This document shows, in pieces, positions 19,120 through 25,217 of a stretch of 25,217 bases of DNA (positions within the stretch are counted from its first letter, which is position 1; each line of letters opens with the position of its first letter). A program made the translations under genes and the position numbers. Below the pieces are notes generated by a model. That model saw nothing but the letters and a program-made list of their open reading frames with translations, did no database searches and had not been told where the DNA came from. This DNA is from a virus: the IMG/VR virus record IMGVR_UViG_3300049812_000410, positions 1 to 25,217 of that record. The stretch is one strand, 5' to 3'.

Positions 19120-19309
19120 AAACAATCTTGATTTAATATTCAGATTCAAACTAGCTCGTGAGTTAGGCATGACTGTCGGAGAACTATTAGCTACAATGAG
19201 CTTCAAGGAATACAACCAGTGGATTAGTTTCTATAAATGGGAAACTGGAGAGCAAAACAAACAACAAGCTCTTGCTGAAGCTGAGCGTAATAAGAAGATG
19301 GGAAGATAA
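19118..19309 (+). CDS. Tail assembly chaperone, T-type extension read by frameshift (63 aa)
   Basis: The second chaperone frame encodes ENNLDLIFRFKLARELGMTV, GELLATMSFKEYNQWISFYK and a charged end. The L-A-x-x-L-G-M-T-V-G-E-L-L phrase followed by S-x-x-E-x-x-x-W is the classic second part of GT chaperones (T domain), which contacts tail tube protein. It has no ribosome binding site of its own: an in-frame ATG at 19073 and a later one at 19082 are within the first gene and lack one. Read through a +1 shift it would give a fused product of about 171 residues. It overlaps the tape measure start by one base. Confidence 0.78.
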   Translation, partial: ENNLDLIFRFKLARELGMTVGELLATMSFKEYNQWISFYKWETGEQNKQQALAEAERNKKMGR

Positions 19310-21729
19310 TGGCAATAGCCGATATAGCAATAAATATTGTTACTAAGGGTGCTGAGTTAGCAAAACGACAACTCAATTCACTTAGTGGCTCTGCTGGTAA
19401 GTCTGGCAACATGATGAGCAAACTTGCCACTGGTGCAAAACTTGCTGGTGTTGCTCTTGCTGTTGGTTTAGCTAAAGGTCTTACAGAAGCAGTACAAGAG
19501 TTTACTGCATTCAATGACAAGATGACACAATCTCTTGCCATTATGAACACCACTGTCGAGCAACAAAAGGCAATGGAAGAGTCTGCTCTATCTGTTTCAA
19601 GAGAGACTAGAATATCTGCTGAGCAATCTGCTGAAGCATTTTTCTTCTTAGCATCTGCTGGTTTAGATGCTGAACAGTCTATATCTGCACTTCCACAAGT
19701 AGCTAAGTTTGCTCAAGCTGGTATGTTTGATATGGCTACTGCAACTGACTTAGCAACAGATGCTCAGTCTGCATTAGGACTTACTGTCGATGATGCACAA
19801 CAAAACTTAGAAAATCTTACGAGAGTTACAGATGTTTTGGTAAAAGCTAACACATTAGCCAACTCTTCTGTACAACAGTTCTCTGAAGCACTTACTAACA
19901 AAGCTGGTTCTGCATTGAAGGTAGCTAACAAAGGTATCGAAGAAGGTGTTGCAGTATTATCAGCATTTGCAGATAGAGGTGTAAAAGGTGCTGAAGCTGG
20001 AGAAAAACTAAACCAGTTACTTCGTGATATTCCAAGAGCCACAGCAAAGAATGCTGAAGAGTTTGCAAAACTTAATCTATCTATGTTTGATTCAAGTGGT
20101 AACTTAAAAAATGTTGCAGACTTGATTGAAGAACTAGACACAGTTCTTGCACCAATGTCAGATGAGCTAAAAGCATCTACATTAGACCAGTTAGGACTAA
20201 ATCGTGGTGTTGCTGATGCTGTAAAGATATTATCTGGTGCTGGAGATGAAATAAGGGCTTATGAATCAGCTTTGATGCAATCTGGTGGTACTACTGAAGA
20301 TGTAGCAAACAAACAGATGGGTTCACTTAAAGCACAACTTGATTTGATGAACAATGCATTTTCTGAGCTAGGGATTCTCATAGGAGATATTATTGCACCA
20401 GCTCTTACTGCTTTAGTTGAAGGTGTAACAAAGACTGTCAGAAAATTCACAGACTTCATAAGTAATCAAAGAGAACTAAGTGCAGAAATAAAGAAGAATG
20501 TTGAAGAAGCAGATAAGTCAGTTGGACTTTATGGTACAAAATTACCAAAAGCATACGATGTTTATGGAACATCAGTTAAAGATACAACTGATGAATTAAT
20601 AGACCATAGGACTGCAACTGAAAAAGCTATTGAAATGGGTACTAAATATGCAGACATGAACAATGGTAGATTAGCCACTGACCAAATTGTTGCAGATGCA
20701 CTTAAAACATTTACAAGAGAAACAGAGAATAATACAGATGCGATAGAAGAACAAACAGAACAAGCCAAAGAATTTGCAGATACAATGAAATCAAAACTCT
20801 TACCTTCACTTCAATCAGTTGTTGATGCTCAAGACAAACTTAAAGATATTCAAGATAGAATAACTGATGCTGAAGAAGATAGAGATGAAGCTAGTAAGAA
20901 TCTTACAAAAGCTCAAAAAGAATTAGAAAATGCATCTTTGCAAGTTTCAGTTGCAGAACAAAAACTAGCTGATGCAAAAGATAAAGCAAAACAAGTTACC
21001 CTAGAAGAAAAACTTGCAATAGCACAGCAAGAAGAAACTATTAGAAAATTAGTTGAAACTGAAGAGCGTAATGAGATACAAGAGCTTCAGTTAGCAATAG
21101 CAAAAGAAAAACTTACAGAATTAATAGAAGCATCTACTGGAGCTACTAATGAACAAACACAAGCTGAGAGAGAGTTAGAGAGAGCTTTAGAAGCAGAACA
21201 AAGAGCTACTGAGCGTGTTACAAAAGCACAAGAAGCACTTACCAAAGCACAAAAAGAACTTAATGAAGTAACTGCAAAGACACCAAAGAATCTTCTTGAG
21301 ATAGCTATGGCTAAAAAAGAATTAGATGATGCTCTTAAAAATTTAGATGCACTTGGTTCTTTTGAAGATGGATTAGCACTTCTTGTTGAATCGACTGGTA
21401 TGAAGCTACAAGATTTAATAAATATGGCTAATGCAATAAGAAGTGGTAATAATATTTCAGTTGGTTCTGGTGGTGGTGGAGACTCTGGTGGTGGAGATGG
21501 TGGAAGCACTGGGAGTGAAACTTTTGATACTGATGGTGTATCTGATGGTGGTGCTGGAAATGATGTAATACCTTCAAGAGTTCCAGCATCTCAAAGAGTA
21601 GCTAGTACAGTTCTATTTACACAAAATCTTAAGTTTGAAAATCCTAAACTTGAAGGAGATGAACTTGCTCTCAAAGTTGCAGAACAAGTTAGAAGAGCAA
21701 CAAGAAATGGTATCAAAGTTATAACATGA
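19309..21729 (+). CDS. Tail tape measure protein (806 aa)
   Basis: Sets tail length and is released during DNA entry. Residues about 1-60 hold the start (IADIAINIVTKGAELAKRQL) and a hydrophobic segment (GAKLAGVALAVGLAKGL). Residues about 65-330 are the TP901-like core (TAFNDKMTQSLAIMN, SAEQSAEAFFFLASAGLDAE, LPQVAKFAQAGMFDMATATD, SVQQFSEALTNKAGSALKVA, DRGVKGAEAGEKLNQLLRDI). Another apolar stretch is near 350-375 (LGILIGDIIAPALTALVEGV). Residues about 485-690 are heptad-like coiled coil, followed by a Gly/Ser-rich linker. At about 1.5 angstrom per residue the tail would be near 120 nm. The ATG shares one base with the chaperone stop. Confidence 0.93.
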   Translation: MAIADIAINIVTKGAELAKRQLNSLSGSAGKSGNMMSKLATGAKLAGVALAVGLAKGLTEAVQEFTAFNDKMTQSLAIMNTTVEQQKAMEESALSVSRETRISAEQSAEAFFFLASAGLDAEQSISALPQVAKFAQAGMFDMATATDLATDAQSALGLTVDDAQQNLENLTRVTDVLVKANTLANSSVQQFSEALTNKAGSALKVANKGIEEGVAVLSAFADRGVKGAEAGEKLNQLLRDIPRATAKNAEEFAKLNLSMFDSSGNLKNVADLIEELDTVLAPMSDELKASTLDQLGLNRGVADAVKILSGAGDEIRAYESALMQSGGTTEDVANKQMGSLKAQLDLMNNAFSELGILIGDIIAPALTALVEGVTKTVRKFTDFISNQRELSAEIKKNVEEADKSVGLYGTKLPKAYDVYGTSVKDTTDELIDHRTATEKAIEMGTKYADMNNGRLATDQIVADALKTFTRETENNTDAIEEQTEQAKEFADTMKSKLLPSLQSVVDAQDKLKDIQDRITDAEEDRDEASKNLTKAQKELENASLQVSVAEQKLADAKDKAKQVTLEEKLAIAQQEETIRKLVETEERNEIQELQLAIAKEKLTELIEASTGATNEQTQAERELERALEAEQRATERVTKAQEALTKAQKELNEVTAKTPKNLLEIAMAKKELDDALKNLDALGSFEDGLALLVESTGMKLQDLINMANAIRSGNNISVGSGGGGDSGGGDGGSTGSETFDTDGVSDGGAGNDVIPSRVPASQRVASTVLFTQNLKFENPKLEGDELALKVAEQVRRATRNGIKVIT

Positions 21730-22991
21730 GTGTTGCATTCGATTCAGATGTAACACTAACAGTCGAGATTGCACTGGATAGTTCTCCATTTGATGCATCA
21801 CAATCATTTACAGACATAAGTTCTTTTGTAAGGTCTTTTCAATTCTCAAGAGGTAGGTCAGATGAATTATCTGCATTTAGAGCTGGTACATTGACATTAA
21901 ATGTATCTAATGCAGATAATAGATTTAATCCATCTAATACTTCTAGCCCTTACTTTGATTCATCTGCTGGAAGAACAAAGATACAACCACTTAAGCAAGT
22001 AAGAATAAAAGCTGTTTATGATTCTGAAACTTATACAATTTTTCGTGGTTTCTTAGATGTTATACCAGTCAAGTTTATAGCAGAAGGTGCTGACTCCATT
22101 GTTCAATTTACAGCGATAGATGCATTTAGATTGTTTCAAAACCAAACATTTCAATCGGTTGGTTGGAGAGTTGGTAGAACTGGTTTTACAGAATTAGGTC
22201 AAAGGACAAGGTTAGGTTATTCAGATGCTCAAGAACTATCTTCACTGAGAGTTTCAAGAATATTAAATGCAATAGGTTTTCCTTCTGCATTAAGAAGTAT
22301 TGATACTGGAACAAAACAAGTTATAACACAAGGATTAACAACAAATGTTTTGACTGGCTTAAGAGAATGTGAAACAGCAGAGAATGGTCAGTTCTTTATT
22401 GATAGAGAAGGTAAAGCAACATTTAGAAATAGGGCATATAAGTTTACTAATACAAAATCTACAACTGTTCAAGCTACATTCGATAATTCTGGTTCTAATT
22501 TACCATATACAGATGTTCAATTAGGTTTTGATGATAATGAAGTTATCAACAATTATTCATGGACAAGAAGTGGTGGTACTACACAATTTATTGCTGACTC
22601 TGACTCGATTCAAAGATTTACACCAATAAACTCTTCTGAAACTACAATCAATGTAAATGATGCTGATGTTGCTGGAATTATTCAACAAAAGCTATCAGAG
22701 ACAGCTATTCCAATTATTAGAATTGATAGTCTTACAATAAATCCAAGACAGAATACTAGCATTTGGGAACATGCTCTTGGAAGAGATTTAGGAGATAGAA
22801 TCAAAGTAAATATTACAAATCCAGATAGCAGTACATTTAGTGATGAACTCTTCATTGAATCTGTATCACATAGTGTAAGTGCATCTACTCAAAGTTGGCA
22901 ATGGATAATGACACTTAGCCCAGCATCTTCTTCATCTTGGGTATTAGGTCAAGCACAATTAGGAATTGGTACACGATTTGCTTATGCTTAG
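21726..22991 (+). CDS. Distal tail / baseplate-hub-like protein (421 aa)
   Basis: A 421-residue beta-rich protein directly after the tape measure, the usual place for distal tail or hub proteins. The N-terminal part (LTVEIALDSSPF, FTDISSFVRSFQFSRGRSDE, FRAGTLTLNVSNADNRFNPS) has the look of tail-tip proteins that define a coordinate list, and the middle (RNRAYKFTNTKSTTVQATF, DVQLGFDDNEVINNYSWTRS) and end (WEHALGRDLGDRIKVNITNP, SHSVSASTQSWQWIMTLSPA) resemble the hub domain phrases found in Dit/Tal-like minor tail proteins. I cannot separate Dit from Tal roles. No protease or lysozyme domain is visible. ATGA links it to the tape measure. Confidence 0.72.
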   Translation: MSVAFDSDVTLTVEIALDSSPFDASQSFTDISSFVRSFQFSRGRSDELSAFRAGTLTLNVSNADNRFNPSNTSSPYFDSSAGRTKIQPLKQVRIKAVYDSETYTIFRGFLDVIPVKFIAEGADSIVQFTAIDAFRLFQNQTFQSVGWRVGRTGFTELGQRTRLGYSDAQELSSLRVSRILNAIGFPSALRSIDTGTKQVITQGLTTNVLTGLRECETAENGQFFIDREGKATFRNRAYKFTNTKSTTVQATFDNSGSNLPYTDVQLGFDDNEVINNYSWTRSGGTTQFIADSDSIQRFTPINSSETTINVNDADVAGIIQQKLSETAIPIIRIDSLTINPRQNTSIWEHALGRDLGDRIKVNITNPDSSTFSDELFIESVSHSVSASTQSWQWIMTLSPASSSSWVLGQAQLGIGTRFAYA

Positions 22992-23024
22992 TGCTATGAT
23001 AAAAGAGATAAAAGGAGATAAATA

Positions 23025-23549
23025 ATGGCAGGAGCAGGTTGGCAAAGTTATTCCACTGGAGACTTGATAGATGCTACGACATTTCAAACATTCATACAAG
23101 ACCAAGTTATTCAAGTATATGCAGATTCATCAGCTAGAGATACAGCATTAGGAACTAATGATGCAGAAGGTATGTTCTGCTTCTTAAAAGATTCAAATAC
23201 TTTACAATTCTACGATGGTTCAGCTTGGGTAAACTTTATTGGAGATGGAGATATAACTGGAGTTACAATAACTACTGCATCTAACTCTGGACTTGCTGGT
23301 GGAGCATCTGCGACATCTGGTGCATTCTCAGCTACAATGACAACAGACTTAAATAATCTTGCATCTGCAACAGTCAATGTTGCAAATGATAGTATCGCTA
23401 TCATTGATGCAGATGATAGTAATGGAAGTAAAAAAGAGAGCATAGCTGATTTTGTTTCTGGCATAGCTGGAACTGGATTGACTGCTTCAAGTGGTCAGTT
23501 AAATGCATCAGCTGGTGTTACTCTTGGATTAGTATTAGCACTAAGCTAG
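23025..23549 (+). CDS. Tail fibre-like structural protein (174 aa)
   Basis: The sequence has the marks of short marine phage fibre or tail-tip proteins: YADSSARDTALGTNDAEGMF, then FYDGSAWVNFIGDGDITGVT, a Gly/Ala/Ser/Thr-rich repeat-like region, and VANDSIAIIDADDSNGSKKE followed by SIADFVSGIAG. The 'I-x-x-I-D-A-D-D-S-N-x-x-K-K-E-S-I-A-D' segment recurs in fibre proteins of cyanophages and pelagic phages. The C-terminus is short, with no receptor-binding domain, so receptor contact may be by the neighbouring proteins. It has a strong AAAGGAG and is separated from the previous gene by 33 bases. Confidence 0.7.
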   Translation: MAGAGWQSYSTGDLIDATTFQTFIQDQVIQVYADSSARDTALGTNDAEGMFCFLKDSNTLQFYDGSAWVNFIGDGDITGVTITTASNSGLAGGASATSGAFSATMTTDLNNLASATVNVANDSIAIIDADDSNGSKKESIADFVSGIAGTGLTASSGQLNASAGVTLGLVLALS

Positions 23550-23559
23550 GAAGGAAAAT

Positions 23560-23886
23560 ATGGCAGATACTTTACATTCAGCAACTGGAGTTTTAGGTAC
23601 AAGTGCAACAGACATAATTGATGCAGTGCCTTCATCTACAACAGAGACATCAATAGGAATATTGTTGGCAAATGTAAACTCAAGCAGTCAAGATGTAACA
23701 GTTGATTTAAGTCTTACAAAATCTGGTGGAACATTAAGACATCTTTTAAATAATGTTACTTTACCAGCTGGAGCAACCATAGAGTTAAATACAAAGATTA
23801 CATGTGAGACTGGAGATGTTTTACAAGGACTTTGCTCATCAGCATCAAGTGCTGAGTTTACTTGTACATTCTTGAGACAGACATAG
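23560..23886 (+). CDS. Small virion-type beta protein (108 aa)
   Basis: A 108-residue Ser/Thr-rich protein (MADTLHSATGVLGTSATDII..., TSIGILLANVNSSSQDVTVD, LNNVTLPAGATIELNTKITC, GDVLQGLCSSASSAEFTCTF). The order of short strands with LLANVN...VTVDL...LPAGATIEL...GDVLQ is typical of an immunoglobulin- or jelly-roll-like virion protein found beside tail fibres in marine phages, where it is annotated as hypothetical. It probably is a tail-tip component. GGAAGG precedes the ATG. Function by position only. Confidence 0.7.
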   Translation: MADTLHSATGVLGTSATDIIDAVPSSTTETSIGILLANVNSSSQDVTVDLSLTKSGGTLRHLLNNVTLPAGATIELNTKITCETGDVLQGLCSSASSAEFTCTFLRQT

Positions 23887-23893
23887 GTGGCTT

Positions 23894-24517
23894 ATGTCAT
23901 TTGGTTATATTGGAGATATATCTACCAAGATAAAACAACAAGTTAAAAATGAAGGAATACTATCTGTTACTGAATTACTTGAATTAGAAAAAGATGGTTT
24001 TCTAGGTGGTAGTTTAGAGCTTATTGAAGAAAAATCTATAAGTGGTGTATCTTCTGCAATTTTTACAGATATAAAAGAAAATGTTTATGATGTACATTTT
24101 TTACAAATAAATGATTATCAACCTATATCAGACAATACAGATATAAGAGTAAGGTTTTTTGAAAGTGGAGTAGAGCAAAGTGGTAGTGTATATCAATATG
24201 CTTTTGAATTTATGACAGCAAATGGGTCAAGGGGTGAAGTACAAGATACAAGTTCAACTTATATAAGAGCTACATTTAATACAGGTAATTCAACAAATGA
24301 AAAACAAGTTTCATATAATTATTTTTATAATTTAGGAAATAGTGCAAAGAATAGTTTTCAAACAATGCAAACATGTGGTATGAATAATCTAACCGAATTT
24401 ATTACAGCTTTTGGTGGTGGAGTACTAGGACAAGCTAGTACAGTAAATCAAATAAAATTATTTAATGGAAGTGGTAATTTTAGTTGTACTGCAAGTTTAT
24501 ATGGGGTGAAACAATGA
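23894..24517 (+). CDS. Receptor-binding-like tail protein 1 (207 aa)
   Basis: A 207-residue protein with a short helical N-terminal anchor (1-35, GDISTKIKQQVKNEGILSVT) and a beta-rich body (36-207). The body opens with LELIEEKSISGVSSAIFTDI and VYDVHFLQINDYQPISDNTD, and ends KLFNGSGNFSCTASLYGVKQ. The same order of landmarks occurs in the next two genes, so the three are paralogues. Surface-exposed beta bodies with N-terminal anchors at the end of a tail operon are typical of receptor-binding or fibre-tip proteins. AGGTGG lies before the ATG and the stop is in ATGA with the next gene. Confidence 0.68.
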   Translation: MSFGYIGDISTKIKQQVKNEGILSVTELLELEKDGFLGGSLELIEEKSISGVSSAIFTDIKENVYDVHFLQINDYQPISDNTDIRVRFFESGVEQSGSVYQYAFEFMTANGSRGEVQDTSSTYIRATFNTGNSTNEKQVSYNYFYNLGNSAKNSFQTMQTCGMNNLTEFITAFGGGVLGQASTVNQIKLFNGSGNFSCTASLYGVKQ

Positions 24518-25035
24518 GTAACCTAAGATTATTAAATGAAACTACTGTAAGCACAAGTGTAAGCACAGTTAATGTAACAGATGTTTTTTCTTCAGATTTT
24601 GATATATATAAAATTACTTTTAGTGGCATTTCAACAGCAGGAAGTACAGCAACACCTCTAAACGCTAGGTTAATTAATTCAAGTGGAAGTGTTATTACTT
24701 CTTCAGAGTATGATTATGGTTTTTTACTTTTAAAAGCTGAAACCTCTGATACAGAGAGCAGAGCAACTAATGGCACACAATGGGATAATTTTTTTGGAAA
24801 TCCAGATGATAATCCAGAAGTAGTAAGTGGAGTAGCATATATATTTAATCCATTTTCTAGTTCATCTTTTACTTTTGCTATAAATCAAGTAGCAGTTGAA
24901 ACTAGAAGGTGGTATAAAATGATACAAATTTTGACAGATTTAAGTTCAGTAACAGGATTTCAAGCATTTGAAAGTAATTCAAGACCAATAAATAGTGGTG
25001 TATTCAGAACTTATGGACTAAGGGTTGATACATAA
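24514..25035 (+). CDS. Receptor-binding-like tail protein 2 (173 aa)
   Basis: Residues 3-70 (LRLLNETTVSTSVSTVNVTD, FDIYKITFSGIS, ARLINSSGSVITSSEYDYGF) align by eye with the body of the preceding protein (opening with L-x-L-I/L-x-E, a Ser/Val-rich strand, T-D-I/V, Y-D/I, then a 'S-G-x-x-x-S-S-x-Y-x-Y' stretch). It ends NSGVFRTYGLRVDT, matching a 'G-x-F-x-x-x-x-L-Y/R-G' ending. It lacks the N-terminal anchor of protein 1. I choose ATG 24514 (ATGA overlap, GGGGTG upstream) over an in-frame start at 24484. Role as receptor-binding or fibre-tip protein is inferred. Confidence 0.68.
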   Translation: MSNLRLLNETTVSTSVSTVNVTDVFSSDFDIYKITFSGISTAGSTATPLNARLINSSGSVITSSEYDYGFLLLKAETSDTESRATNGTQWDNFFGNPDDNPEVVSGVAYIFNPFSSSSFTFAINQVAVETRRWYKMIQILTDLSSVTGFQAFESNSRPINSGVFRTYGLRVDT

Positions 25036-25217
25036 TGGGATTATTACAAGTATCAACAAATACAGTATCAAGTGCTGTAAGTTCTGTGGTATTAACAGGA
25101 ATAGATGATGATAATGTGTACATGGTAGCTTTTAATAATGTTGTAGGTGCAACAAATAATGTTGGACTTCAAATACAATTAACTAAAAGTGGAACTGCAC
25201 AATCTGATAGTGAATAC
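25035..25217 (+). CDS. Receptor-binding-like tail protein 3, cut by the window edge
   Basis: The first 61 residues of an open frame (MGLLQVSTNTVSSAVSSVVL, then TGIDDDNVYMVAFNNVVGAT and LTKSGTAQSDSEY) run to the last base. The order L-L-x-x-S, a Val/Ser strand, T-G-I-D, V-Y, then S-G-x-x-x-S-x-S-E-Y repeats the opening of the two preceding genes. It is therefore a third paralogue in tandem. The ATG shares one base with the previous stop (TAATG). Its length and C-terminus are unknown. Confidence 0.65.
   Translation, partial: MGLLQVSTNTVSSAVSSVVLTGIDDDNVYMVAFNNVVGATNNVGLQIQLTKSGTAQSDSEY

Noticed and set aside
21087-21509. Long reverse-strand frame opposite the tape measure (140 aa), and other reverse-strand frames
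   Set aside because: They are shadows of strongly supported + strand genes, have Ser/Leu-rich antisense composition and lack ribosome binding sites.

Overview
The window is an AT-rich, tightly packed stretch of a tailed double-stranded DNA phage. Every credible gene lies on the + strand, most neighbours overlap by 1 to 14 bases (ATGA or TAATG junctions), and many genes encode fewer than 80 residues. The structural cassette is that of an HK97-like siphovirus: TerS, TerL, portal, MuF-type head protein, U35-type prohead protease, HK97-fold major capsid protein, connector and completion proteins, tail tube, frameshifted tail assembly chaperone, a tape measure of about 800 residues, distal tail and fibre-like proteins. 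Base composition, small-gene load and tail-fibre style suggest a phage of marine bacterioplankton. The host cannot be read from the sequence. A possible leaderless promoter and the tail tube style fit actinobacterial phages, but this is weak. No integrase, repressor, polymerase or helicase is visible.

Layout: (1) 1-2051 holds very small early-type genes. Four successive genes (211, 476, 953, 1191) are each preceded by a copy of one double-hairpin leader cassette with compensatory base changes. A chain of stop/start-coupled microORFs follows, then a fifth, divergent structured leader before the 2052 gene. (2) 2052-5117 holds unknown proteins, two small helix-turn-helix proteins, a protein with an SSB-like acidic C-terminal tip and a winged-helix replication-initiator-like protein. 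(3) 5118-5295 is an untranslated region able to fold into a closed multibranched RNA and, next to the following start codon, a hairpin covering the ribosome binding site. (4) 5296-7967 holds a calcineurin-like phosphoesterase, a lysozyme-like transglycosylase, several microORFs and a SET-domain protein. (5) 7960-15829 is DNA packaging and head formation. (6) 15836-19309 is head completion, a 27-residue arginine-rich peptide, two tandem tail tube proteins and the G/GT chaperone with an apparent +1 frameshift at TTT-TGA. (7) 19309-25217 is the tape measure, distal tail and a tandem family of fibre or receptor-binding-like proteins, the last running off the window.

The packaging, head and tail genes form one late block built to be co-translated in assembly order. 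Strong hairpins (after the capsid gene), a recoding site and start-codon coupling probably set the relative doses. The least explained part is the repeated structured-leader system of the first 2 kb, which looks like a shuffled early-gene cassette array in which each small gene carries its own RNA leader.
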